From Enterococcus sp. BWB1-3 (GTDB lineage: Bacteria > Bacillota > Bacilli > Lactobacillales > Enterococcaceae), in assembly GCF_016745275.1 (NCBI RefSeq), contig NZ_JADOEP010000006.1, positions 99,037-163,036 on the forward strand: 64,000 nucleotides of DNA, in the 5' to 3' direction. The position numbers and the translations under genes were made by a program. Shown one piece after another: positions 36,595 to 45,170 of this stretch. The stretch's first letter is position 1. Every line of letters begins with the position of its first letter. The notes under the pieces are model-generated. The model saw only the letters and a program-made list of their open reading frames with translations. It was not told the origin of the DNA and ran no database searches.

Positions 36595-37042
36595 TAATGA
36601 CTTTAGTCGGTTTCAATCACTAAAGTGATTGGAACAAAAAAACACGTGTAGTGCGCGTGGAAGAAGTAGCTTTAGCGATAAAACTCCTTTCGGTATACTA
36701 GATAAGGGCTACTAACCGTTATCAAATCGAAAGGAGTTTTTTATGTCGAACGACGATAAAAGTTGGATTTAAGTAGGGAGTCTCCAAGATCAGTACAATC
36801 CTGGAGACTTGACTTGTATAATCAAAATGCTACTTCTCGAAAACGAGGGTTTTAGGGAAGGATAAAATAAAAAAGTAGAGAACTATATATGGAAAATTCA
36901 CAATGTTTCCCTACCGTACAAAAATATCAAATTCCGGCAGGTACCCCTAGATACTTGATTTTCCTGTGATATTTTAAAAAAAAGCAATTAATCGACTTTC
37001 TTTAAAGGAAAATAACTTATACAGAAATGTTTACAGCGTTAT
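36595..37042. other. Gene-free region with two inverted repeats
   Basis: AAAACTCCTTTCG near 36682 is repeated inverted as CGAAAGGAGTTTT near 36728, and AGTCTCCA (36779) pairs with TGGAGACT (36802). Between them is a nine-codon frame (MSNDDKSWI) behind a good AAAGGAG site. This could be the edge of a lost insertion sequence; no family is recognised. Confidence 0.4.
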
Positions 37043-37213
37043 TTACTCAGTATTATTATTTTTAGAAAATAATAAATCTAGTAGAGCACCTAAAATCGTC
37101 GCTGTTACAGCTATTATAAATGATTTTATAAAATCTCCATTTTCAACAAATATATAAACTCCTGCTAATATAATAATAAAATATAATAAATAACGTATTC
37201 CTTTTTTCTGCAT
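37043..37213 (-). CDS. Small two-helix membrane protein, unknown
   Basis: A 56-residue hydrophobic protein (YLLYFIIILAGVYIFVENGD, then FIIAVTATILGALLDLLF) with a Lys/Arg-rich start and a polar tail. GGGAGT lies 12 bases upstream on the minus strand. It is 61 bases downstream of the secreted-protein gene at 37275 and in the same direction, so probably co-transcribed. Size, topology and neighbour suggest a possible immunity or partner protein, but no family is recognised. Confidence 0.5.
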   Translation of the reverse strand: MQKKGIRYLLYFIIILAGVYIFVENGDFIKSFIIAVTATILGALLDLLFSKNNNTE

Positions 37214-37274
37214 AATAATTAATCAACTCCCGACGATAAAAATTTAAAGTATAGTTAATTTTACTATATTTGCT

Positions 37275-37790
37275 TTAAAATGCATAGACTTGGGTTGTTT
37301 TCATAGTATAAGTCTTTGAACCTAACTTAGATTTACTCTTTCCTTTAACTCTGTAAGTAGTTACAACTTTCTTATTTTCATAATTTCCGAGTCGCAATCC
37401 TGTATTTTTATCTACGCGACTGGGTCCTAATTCTCTAAAAGAGTATTTTACTTCAATCAAGATATCTTCAGTATCCGTATTTACATAAAATTGACCAAGT
37501 ACGGCTGTAATTGTCCATTTTGCAATATCTTTCGCAGTGGAACCGCCTCCTGTAATAATAGAGGCGAATGCCGCAACCATAGCAGTTTTAACAGCTTTTT
37601 TCATTTTTTTACTTTTAGTATAACTATCTCTATTATTTGCAGTCCAACCAGTAGGATATTTTGCCGCAGCATTCGCTTCTGTTTTGATCAATTCAGCATG
37701 GTTAAAAGATAACGAAATTGTATAGGGAGAAATACAAATGCCTACCACCATTGTTAACGAAATAAATAATTTTACTATTCTCATTTTCAT
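37275..37790 (-). CDS. Secreted cationic protein, unknown function
   Basis: The 171-residue product has a signal peptide (residues 1-42, cleavage likely after TEANA) and a mature chain of about 130 residues rich in Lys. A hydrophobic, Gly/Ala-rich segment (KTAMVAAFASIITGGGSTAKD) is followed by a beta-rich half ending TYTMKTTQVYAF. There is no cysteine in the mature part. It diverges from the XRE regulator gene across a long inverted repeat and has a small membrane protein downstream. A secreted toxin or bacteriocin-like protein is possible but unproven. Confidence 0.65.
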   Translation of the reverse strand: MKMRIVKLFISLTMVVGICISPYTISLSFNHAELIKTEANAAAKYPTGWTANNRDSYTKSKKMKKAVKTAMVAAFASIITGGGSTAKDIAKWTITAVLGQFYVNTDTEDILIEVKYSFRELGPSRVDKNTGLRLGNYENKKVVTTYRVKGKSKSKLGSKTYTMKTTQVYAF

Positions 37791-37860
37791 AAATAAACCC
37801 TTCTTTCTTTTTAATATGTCATTAGAATCACATAAAGAAGTTATTTTGGTAAGAAGCTAT

Positions 37861-37928
37861 TAGTTTACATCGTGACAACTGGTGGTTGCGACTATCTGAG
37901 CAACCATAAGTTGTCACAATGTAAACTA
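37861..37928. repeat. Long inverted repeat between divergent genes (possible operator)
   Basis: A 29-base left arm beginning TAGTTTACATCGTGACAACT and a right arm ending AGTTGTCACAATGTAAACTA are complementary at 26 positions around a 10-base loop. No T run follows on either strand, so it is not a normal terminator. An extra ACCAACTGGTGGT half-site abuts it. Confidence 0.8.
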
Positions 37929-37994
37929 CCAACTGGTGGTTTTTCAATTTAAGATATCGTATGATGAAGTATAATAGTTGAGAGGAGAATACAA

Positions 37995-38522
37995 ATGGCT
38001 TTAGCCGAAAGATTACGTTTACATAGAGAAAATAAAGGCCTTTCACAAGCGACAGTTGCAGCTCAATTAAATGTTTCTCGCCAATCTGTTTCTAAATGGG
38101 AGACTGGAAAAGGTTACCCAGATATTGATAATTTAATTTTACTCAGCCAAATTTACGAAGTTTCAATAGATGAACTGCTTCAGGAAAATGAAGTATTGAA
38201 ACAAAAAATTGAAGAAAATAATGAAACGATAGAAGAATATCGTAGAAAATTGGACTGGATGCATGATCCAGGAAGAGGAGAAAAAGATGAAGGATTACTT
38301 TTGTTAATTGCTGTCATCGGTTTGTCTGTAGCAGCGCCATTAGGATTATTACTTGCGCCAATTATTATGAAACGAAATAAAAAAAGCAACACATTTTACA
38401 GACTAATTAATGTTGTAAGTGTATGCTGCTTTCTGATTAATTTATATTTCACATTTATTATGATTGGTGACTATCTTTTGTGGGATCAAAAAATTGAAGT
38501 AAATTATATGCCGGAGTCCTAA
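37995..38522 (+). CDS. XRE-family regulator with membrane C-terminus
   Basis: DNA-binding repressor or activator with an N-terminal HTH (residues 5-60, LRLHRENKGLSQATVAAQLN and SRQSVSKWETGKGYP), a coiled-coil linker (65-90) and two membrane helices (about 100-122 and 135-158). Tethered XRE proteins of this type often sense envelope signals. A TATAAT lies at 37970-37975, and GAGAGGAG precedes the ATG. It is divergent from the secreted-protein gene and convergent with the DUF5626-like gene, overlapping its end by 4 bases. Confidence 0.82.
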   Translation: MALAERLRLHRENKGLSQATVAAQLNVSRQSVSKWETGKGYPDIDNLILLSQIYEVSIDELLQENEVLKQKIEENNETIEEYRRKLDWMHDPGRGEKDEGLLLLIAVIGLSVAAPLGLLLAPIIMKRNKKSNTFYRLINVVSVCCFLINLYFTFIMIGDYLLWDQKIEVNYMPES

Positions 38523-38986
38523 GTGAGAACCGAAACATTCAAGTTAGAGCTATTGATTGTTGCGCGAAATTTGATATTTGTTGTAGATGTTCCTACCTTT
38601 CTTTTTAAATAGTAGGTTGCTTGTTTTGAATGGTCAATTCGCAAAGATTTACGAGTAAATGAACCGGAGATAGCAGTAGCGCTTGCGTTTTTTGTTGAAG
38701 TAATTGAGTTATTTTTTACAATCACCTGATAACTGGCTTTCCAGGAGCCCTTCCTTGCTGTTGAAACGGTATACGTACCATTTCCCAACGCTCGAAAAAG
38801 AGTGGGCTCTTTTTCTATAGTAATAATTAGCGTTTCTCCTTTTTCCGTGACAATGCTGGAAATCTGCTTTTGTGTGTTGTATAGCGAATAGGTAACTGAT
38901 TCTTGCTCTTTTCCAGCATGGGAAGCTGAGCTGTTACCAACAATGCAAAAAAATACTGAAACTCCTAAAATTAACACTTTTTTCAT
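38519..38986 (-). CDS. Secreted DUF5626-like protein
   Basis: A 155-residue exported protein: signal peptide with cleavage after about residue 23 (SSASHA), then a beta-rich chain with NGTYTVSTARKGSWKASYQV, SITSTKNASATAISGSFTRK and SKQATYYLKRKVG, which resembles the DUF5626 pattern as I recall it. ATG 38986 follows GAGGAGTG. The longer in-frame form lacks a ribosome binding site. Function unknown. Confidence 0.72.
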   Translation of the reverse strand: MKKVLILGVSVFFCIVGNSSASHAGKEQESVTYSLYNTQKQISSIVTEKGETLIITIEKEPTLFRALGNGTYTVSTARKGSWKASYQVIVKNNSITSTKNASATAISGSFTRKSLRIDHSKQATYYLKRKVGTSTTNIKFRATINSSNLNVSVLT

Positions 38987-39272
38987 TATTATCACTCCTC
39001 GTTCTTTATAATTTAACAGTACAAAAGAAGGGATATAAAGGAAAGCACCGTTCTGTTTACAGTGTGTCAACGCATAGTTGCTTAACAGTATTGGCAAGAA
39101 TATTAGGGGAGATGTAGATTCTTAAAAACGAAGGTCTGAAAGAAAATCGAACTTGTAATAACTATATTTTTTGACTACTAATTAATAGTATAATCAGCTT
39201 ATTTTTTTAGTATCATATTCACATTCCTTTGAATTTTTGTTTATAATTTCTAGAAATTGAATGTGCACTTTC

Positions 39273-39312
39273 AAAAAAAAGTGAGCAGCCTTTACGGTTA
39301 CTCACTTTTTTT
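39273..39312. terminator. Bidirectional terminator below the protease operon
   Basis: AAAAAAAAGTGAG pairs with CTCACTTTTTTT around a loop CAGCCTTTACGGTTA. The minus-strand T run serves the protease and inhibitor-like genes. Confidence 0.85.
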
Positions 39313-39358
39313 AATGTTAACGACTATTTAAGTTAGGTTACTAGTGATGGTGCTGCTA

Positions 39359-39730
39359 TTAGTTTACTTTAGTGTAAAAACTAGGTTTAGAATCTCCTGT
39401 ATAACCATCTTTAGTAGTTGATAATGAAAAAGAAATTGTTGATGTATCAACTTGATAAATGGAAATACGTAAATCATCTACATTGAAGATATATTCTTCG
39501 TTTAAAATTTCTTTAAACAGGGCTTGAATCTCATTATCACCGATAGTAGCAGTAAGATCAGAGTTAGAAGAGCTTATCACTATGATGTTGTTGTCTTCTG
39601 TAGAAGCCCATTTTCCATCTAATGTACTCAATTTATTCGAATTGTTACCAGAATAAACAGAAAAAACTATTAACAAAGCTAGTGCGAATACAACTAGAAA
39701 TATTGGAATAATGATTTTTTTTTTCTTCAT
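39359..39730 (-). CDS. Membrane-anchored small protein, staphostatin-like C-terminus
   Basis: A 123-residue protein with an N-terminal anchor (residues 5-27) and an external domain of about 90 residues predicted beta-rich (LDGKWASTEDNNIIVISSS, NVDDLRISIYQVDTSTISFS). The C-terminus GDSKPSFYTKV (112-122) aligns with the inhibitory loop region of staphostatin B as I remember it (GTSRPIVYERL). It lies 5 bases after the staphopain-like gene, exactly where staphylococci encode staphostatins. ATG 39730 is chosen, though no clear ribosome binding site exists and coupling is likely; TTG 39742 is an alternative. Inhibitor function is inference. Confidence 0.55.
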   Translation of the reverse strand: MKKKKIIIPIFLVVFALALLIVFSVYSGNNSNKLSTLDGKWASTEDNNIIVISSSNSDLTATIGDNEIQALFKEILNEEYIFNVDDLRISIYQVDTSTISFSLSTTKDGYTGDSKPSFYTKVN

Positions 39731-39735
39731 TTTTT

Positions 39736-40911
39736 CTACCAATTAGTCATGGTTTGAAACCATTTATAAGTTCTTCCTGGTACTGAATAACTTATGCTGT
39801 TAGGATTATTTGCATCTACCATTTCAGTGTAATTATACCAAGGATTCCATACTAAATAGCCAACATTTTCACCTGAGTCAAACATTATAGGTTGTCTGAT
39901 TATACCAATTATATCAATAGCATGGTAACCGCGTGTTCCATCACCAACATCTCTGTACCATCTAGCATATATGGCATTGCTTCTTAAAATTTGAGTGTTA
40001 ATATCTTGTCTAGAAAGAATACCGTTTACAAAATAAGGATATACACCTCTGGAATTTGCATATTGAATCATTTGGGCTTCAGTAAAACCTCTACTATAAT
40101 CAATTTTTGAATTAGTCGCCCATGCTGTTATGTCAGAAACGGCGGTTGGTCGCTTATCATTTTTGTTGTTAAGAATCATTGCTACTGCATAAGCAGCACA
40201 TAGAGGCTCGCTACCTTGTGTTTGAGTGATTGACCAATCAATCATTGTTAAGGCACTGTTGTTAGTAACACTTCTACTAGTTCGACTTACTGTAGGATTG
40301 ATTGGCGTAAGATTTTCATCTAGTTTAATAGTTTCTAAAACTGTCTCGTCTTTTACATCAAGAATTTCTTGTTCTACTTTTTCAGCAGGTAGAGATTCGG
40401 ATTGTGGATCTGGATTTTCATAGATCATATCTACTATTCCTGAGGTTTCAGAATAAATACTTCCAGATTTTTCGAAAAATATAAAGGTGCAGTTTTCTGT
40501 GTTTTGCATTAAATCATTTAGTTCATTAACTAAAAGTTTAGTTAGCTTACTTGAAAATTGTCCATCCTCTGTATAATTAACAAAGAAAGTATATTCAATA
40601 CCATTGGAACCGATTACGGGGTAAATAGAAGTAGTCTCTTCATTATCAACGCTTACCAAGGAAAACGGCTCAGATAATTTGTATTCCCCTGATTTTATCA
40701 ACCTGTTTTCTGTAACTTGAATATAAGATTGCAAAGAGAATTGAAGAGTATTTGAAGCGTACGCTCTAACATCATCATCTATTGATGGTGATTGTACCTC
40801 TAGTTCAGTCTCATTGTTGGCAGCATAAGCCCTGTTTTCAAAAATAAAAGCGGAAACAAAAATCCCTGAAACGATAATCATAATTGTTGCCAATTTTTTC
40901 TTAATACACAT
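39736..40911 (-). CDS. Secreted staphopain-like cysteine protease (peptidase C47)
   Basis: A 391-residue preproprotein: signal peptide to about residue 30 (NRAYA), a propeptide to about 215, and a papain-like domain. Oxyanion Gln232 and catalytic Cys238 lie in TQTQGSEPLCAAYAVAMILN, His330 in RGYHAIDIIG, and Asn356 in LVWNPWYN, followed by a YKWFQTM end that mirrors staphopains. TGGAGAGG precedes the ATG. The gene heads an operon whose second gene encodes a possible inhibitor. C39-type or other papain-like proteases are less likely because of the WNPW motif. Confidence 0.85.
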   Translation of the reverse strand: MCIKKKLATIMIIVSGIFVSAFIFENRAYAANNETELEVQSPSIDDDVRAYASNTLQFSLQSYIQVTENRLIKSGEYKLSEPFSLVSVDNEETTSIYPVIGSNGIEYTFFVNYTEDGQFSSKLTKLLVNELNDLMQNTENCTFIFFEKSGSIYSETSGIVDMIYENPDPQSESLPAEKVEQEILDVKDETVLETIKLDENLTPINPTVSRTSRSVTNNSALTMIDWSITQTQGSEPLCAAYAVAMILNNKNDKRPTAVSDITAWATNSKIDYSRGFTEAQMIQYANSRGVYPYFVNGILSRQDINTQILRSNAIYARWYRDVGDGTRGYHAIDIIGIIRQPIMFDSGENVGYLVWNPWYNYTEMVDANNPNSISYSVPGRTYKWFQTMTNW

Positions 40912-41843
40912 TAATGGAATACCTCTCCATTTTATTTTTTTAGGATAGCTTAAATATATTAATTATTACTCCTTTCTCCTCCTATTTTTTTATTTTCAGA
41001 AAATTCAAACTATTCTATAAATAAATACTATCATAATGTCATTAATAGTTCAATAATGCGTTAGTTTGAATTTACCCAAATATGAAAGGAATAAAGAGAA
41101 AAGTTGTTATTAAAAGTTACTCCCCCTTCTAAGAAGCAATCGAATGAAAAAATTTATTCTTAAGCATGGGAAAACAAGCCCCTTCTAAAACGGACTTTTT
41201 TCTATTCGGTTGCTTCATTCACGGAAAAAGTTCTAACTGTTTTACATTAGAAGACTTTCTTCGACTAGTAAAGTAGCGGAGGATGCAATGATCATCTGCC
41301 AACAGTCGTGCCATTCCTCGAATGAATCGATACAAATGAAATGCCACTGTTCTTGCTTCTCGATGCGCTCTGGCTTGCGCTAGAATATGGGTAATCATTT
41401 CTTCTCTTTCTTCTGAAACATGGGTGTTTCTTATTTTGTGTCTAAAGAAAAGTTGTTAATCAAAGCTTTTTTAGGTTTGCTTCTGATCATTGCAGGTATG
41501 TTTGGTGTCATTTGAGGCTAAACAAATAGATCATGCTGACAACATTAGCAATTAATTTATTTAAACCACTTAATTAAGCTCTTTTCAAATGGAAAGGGTT
41601 TTTTTGTTGTACAGCTGAATCATATTTCTGACAAAAATAGAAAAAGTTTTGTGATTTAAAATAAAAATACCTCTGATTTGAGTATCTTAATTAAGAGACG
41701 GCAGTTTACCAAAAGTAAAGGAGATTGCCTCCAGTCGCTTTAAAGATTATTCAAAAAAATGAGTTAAGCCAGTAATGAACAGGAAAGGTAAGGATTGGTT
41801 AATATTGTATCGTTAAATTTCAGAAGGAAGAGGAGTAGAAAGA
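40912..41843. other. Gene-poor region with transposase-like and transporter-like remnants
   Basis: About 930 bases. It holds a hairpin pairing AAGCAATCGAAT (41135) with ATTCGGTTGCTT (41203), a minus-strand coding remnant at 41219-41420, and a 31-codon plus-strand frame from ATG 41420 (KEKLLIKAFLGLLLIIAGMF) resembling the last helix of an EamA or SMR-type transporter. A weak hairpin plus T run lies near 41580-41607. No intact gene. Confidence 0.45.
41219..41420 (-). pseudogene. C-terminal fragment of a probable transposase, family unclear
   Basis: The minus strand is open for about 66 codons without a start: THILAQARAHREARTVAFHL, then YRFIRGMARLLADDHCILRY and a basic SRRKSSNVKQLELFP end. The Arg/His-rich helical composition and nearby inverted repeat fit the end of a transposase gene. 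No family is recognised. Confidence 0.3.
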
Positions 41844-44800
41844 GTGATGAAAAGCAGAGTGTTTCATATGTTTACAGGGAGTTTACTTATACTGCTGTGT
41901 TTGTTAACCGGAGTAAAGTCTGCAGTAGCAGCTTCCATTTTTGATGCCCCAAATGTGTCTATTCCAAAAGCTGGAGAAACAGTGACCAGTAAATACAGTT
42001 TTATTGCGAAATATAATCAAGGAGTGACAAAAGTTAAAACATTCGGTGAAGGCTGGACAACAACCAAATTTGCTTGGACTGATACTGAAGATGAGTCTTA
42101 TTTTTCGCTAAGACCACTGGAAACAAATAAGGGAACAAGCGGGGTTGTTTATTCAAATGTAGGAAGCTTCAATGGAAAGGAACTGGATTTAAAAATTACT
42201 ATTAAAGATTGGCAGCAGTTTTCTCGCTACCAGGGATATATTTCTTATTCAAAACAGGATATCAGCCATTTTGCTCAAGGATATGATTTTGTTGATCAGG
42301 AATGGACATTTGTAGAGCATAACACGGACAAACCGGTAAAGGTTTCAGGATTTATGACGATTAATGATATTGATGGTGGTCAGGGAGTTCAATTTTCCAA
42401 AGAAACATCAGCTGCGATTGAAAAGGTTTATGTTGCAGATGCGGATAACTGGATAAACTATATGAATTTAGCCGAGGAATATAAGTTTTTTGATGTTACA
42501 GGAAACAGCTCTGAAAACAGTGATTTATTTGCGACCTTTACTTTTTTATACAGTAATCAAAGTGCTCTAAGATTTAAATGGTGTGTGGATAAAGCATTGA
42601 TTGGCTGGGATTATGAGAATCTGAACTTTGAAAAAGACTATGCAGGAGATCCGGGATATCAGGGAGCTTATTTCGGATACATAGCTAAAAAGCCTTTGAG
42701 AACGGAAACACTGCAGCCGATTAAGAAAAATAGTGATTCAGATGAACAGCTGGTAGATCAAAATACACTGGTCAATCGTAAAGAAGAACAGACATATACG
42801 ATTACTCATCAGGTTCCTGATGAATATGAGGAATTCTATTATAAAAGTTATGAATTTAAAGATATATTGGATACTGTTTTTAAAATTAACAGTGCGGAAG
42901 TGTTTGATGAAACCGGAAAAAATTGCAGTGATTTATTTGATTTCACCATTGAAGAAAATAAATTGACTTACTCAGCAAAAAAAGCTGTATTGCTAAAATC
43001 TGAATTTTATAATCATTATTATACAACGGTGATTAAAGCGGTTATTTTACCGGAAGCAGAACTAACTTTTGTAAATGGAACAGCTCAGCTGACAAATGTC
43101 GCCGAAATTTCTATAGATGGAGTAAAGAAGGAAACGAATGAAACTGTTACGCAAGTCCCTGAAACAAAACTGCAGATTAAAAAGCCTGTTAAACGTGTTG
43201 TTAATAAAGAAGGAACGAACATTAATGGGAAAGAAACTGCTCCGGGAGATACTTTGATTTATGAAATTGATCAGCAGGTGAATGAATTATATCAGGATAT
43301 TTTTTCAAAGTATGAGCACTTTTCAATCAGCGACCAGCTTCCGCCTCAGGTATCCTTTCAATCTGCCAAGGTATTGAAGAATAATAAAGAAATTGAAGCA
43401 AAAGACGTTACCTATGATAAAAATACGCATACTGTTCTTTTTAACGGAAATGCAGATTTTTTAAGCGGGATGTCAATGAAAAATGAAGTCTACACACTTC
43501 AAATTACTACTAAAGTTATTGAAGAGCTTGGGGAATCAGAAGAAATTGTAAACAACGGAGTTGCAACTATTAACAATCAGAACCAGTCCACAAATAAAGT
43601 AGTGAACCAAACGAAACTTCAAAAAGGAAGTATTACTATCTATAAGAGTGCCGATCAGCTTTCGGGTGTGGAAACAAATCCGGCTAGTCTTAAGTCTTCA
43701 GGAGGATTGCCTGTTGAAGCTGAATTGGAAAATTCCAATCATTTGATTTGGACAAAACAGCCGCAAAAAGATGTTGTTTATCAGGTAACTGCAAATAAAG
43801 ATATTCTTTTGCCAAATGGAGAAATAGTTGAAAAACGAGGTCATGACTATGGGTTAATTACAACGAATCAAGAAGGTAAAGCAAGCATTGAGAATCTATA
43901 CGCTGGTGAGTATGCATTTACAGAAATTGAAGCTCCCTTCGGTATCCAGCTCTCTTCAGAACCAGTCATTGTTATGTTGAAAGCAGTAAGCAATAATCAG
44001 AAAATGACTGCAGCTGGTAAGCAGGAGAATAAACTGCAGGAAGTGAAGCTGACAGTAAATAAAGTTTTTGAACAGAAAGAAGGCAGCTTTACTCCGGCAG
44101 AAGGCGCTGTATTTGGCTTGTACCACACAGAAGCATTTGAAATAGACAAAGACAATAAAATTGAAGCAGATACATTAATTTCCAAAATTGAGATCCACAA
44201 TGGTTCAGGGAGTTGTTTGGAAAAGTTAGTGTCCGGTCAACGCTATTATGTAAAAGAAATTTCAACTAAGACAGGTTATCAGTTGAATCAGAATAAATAT
44301 CATTTTGTGTATACTCCCGAAACAAATGATGCTGTTCATGAAGTTGAATTATTTGAAAATGGTTTGATTATTAATGGCAGTAAGAAAAGCTATTTATTGG
44401 ATGAAGCAGAGAGTTCAGTTGAAGCGGTTACCGAAGAATCAGAAATGACACCAATTAAGAATTTCATAATTAAAGAGAATGCCATTTTTAAATCCATTAT
44501 CAATAAAAATGGAACTGAAATTAATCACTATGATTTATTAACAAATGGAGAGCAGGTGACGTTTAAGGGTCAGATTTATTTGGGAGATAACCAGACAGAT
44601 ACCTCAATTAAAATCACAGATGAACTGCCGGAAGGATTTTCTTACAAGGACTCAAAAATCTATGATGAATTAGGAAAGGATGTGACAGAAAAGACTTCAG
44701 TTGAAGTGAAGGGGCAGACAGTAGTTTTGTCCGTCAATCAAAAGTATGCAGATGAACTCCAAAGGACGGCATTGTCATGGATACTTGACACGGTATATCA

Positions 44801-45041
44801 ACAGAGCCCAGAGCATGAAGGAAAGCTGTTTAAAAATCAGATGAGTCTGATGCTCAATGAAGAAATGATTCCATCTAATATTGTTACATTGTCACCACCC
44901 AAAAATGAAATTAAACCACAAGGAAGTTTCCCGGATACAGGAGATGCAGCAAGAAATATCAGTGCTATTGGAATATGTCTGATTTTAGGAAGTCTGTTCT
45001 TGTGGTATAAGAAGAAAAATATGAAAAATGAGAGAGTGTGA
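41844..45041 (+). CDS. Large wall-anchored adhesin with isopeptide-type domains (FPDTG sorting signal)
   Basis: A 1065-residue surface protein: signal peptide to about 29 (SAVAA), an N-terminal adhesin region (30-280), and successive isopeptide-type beta domains near 290-445 and 450-600, similar to antigen I/II C-terminal domains. Cna-B/SpaA-like domains follow near 600-740 and 740-850, then another isopeptide-type domain near 870-1020. The C-terminus is FPDTG, a hydrophobic helix and KKKNMKNERV. GTG 41844 or ATG 41847 behind GAAGAGGAG may be the start. Position before conjugation genes suggests a mating or attachment role. Confidence 0.85.
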   Translation: MMKSRVFHMFTGSLLILLCLLTGVKSAVAASIFDAPNVSIPKAGETVTSKYSFIAKYNQGVTKVKTFGEGWTTTKFAWTDTEDESYFSLRPLETNKGTSGVVYSNVGSFNGKELDLKITIKDWQQFSRYQGYISYSKQDISHFAQGYDFVDQEWTFVEHNTDKPVKVSGFMTINDIDGGQGVQFSKETSAAIEKVYVADADNWINYMNLAEEYKFFDVTGNSSENSDLFATFTFLYSNQSALRFKWCVDKALIGWDYENLNFEKDYAGDPGYQGAYFGYIAKKPLRTETLQPIKKNSDSDEQLVDQNTLVNRKEEQTYTITHQVPDEYEEFYYKSYEFKDILDTVFKINSAEVFDETGKNCSDLFDFTIEENKLTYSAKKAVLLKSEFYNHYYTTVIKAVILPEAELTFVNGTAQLTNVAEISIDGVKKETNETVTQVPETKLQIKKPVKRVVNKEGTNINGKETAPGDTLIYEIDQQVNELYQDIFSKYEHFSISDQLPPQVSFQSAKVLKNNKEIEAKDVTYDKNTHTVLFNGNADFLSGMSMKNEVYTLQITTKVIEELGESEEIVNNGVATINNQNQSTNKVVNQTKLQKGSITIYKSADQLSGVETNPASLKSSGGLPVEAELENSNHLIWTKQPQKDVVYQVTANKDILLPNGEIVEKRGHDYGLITTNQEGKASIENLYAGEYAFTEIEAPFGIQLSSEPVIVMLKAVSNNQKMTAAGKQENKLQEVKLTVNKVFEQKEGSFTPAEGAVFGLYHTEAFEIDKDNKIEADTLISKIEIHNGSGSCLEKLVSGQRYYVKEISTKTGYQLNQNKYHFVYTPETNDAVHEVELFENGLIINGSKKSYLLDEAESSVEAVTEESEMTPIKNFIIKENAIFKSIINKNGTEINHYDLLTNGEQVTFKGQIYLGDNQTDTSIKITDELPEGFSYKDSKIYDELGKDVTEKTSVEVKGQTVVLSVNQKYADELQRTALSWILDTVYQQSPEHEGKLFKNQMSLMLNEEMIPSNIVTLSPPKNEIKPQGSFPDTGDAARNISAIGICLILGSLFLWYKKKNMKNERV

Positions 45042-45102
45042 AAGAAATGATAGATAGCCTTTATATTGAGTGTTTGGTTAAGACAAATCTAAAAAAATCA
45101 GA

Positions 45103-45147
45103 TGTTTCTATCTCTCTAGTTAAACAGATAGCATGAGACAGTTTTTT
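45103..45147 (+). terminator. Possible terminator or attenuator between adhesin and conjugation genes
   Basis: TGTTTC and CTATCT pair with AGATAG and GAGACA around a 12-base loop, followed by a T run. It would limit transcription into the transfer genes. Confidence 0.45.
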
Positions 45148-45170
45148 ATTTGTGGGAGGAATGTGGGGAA

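Noticed and set aside
41420..41518. Real 32-residue membrane peptide gene
   Set aside because: It resembles only the last helix of a drug/metabolite transporter and lacks a ribosome binding site, so a remnant is more likely.
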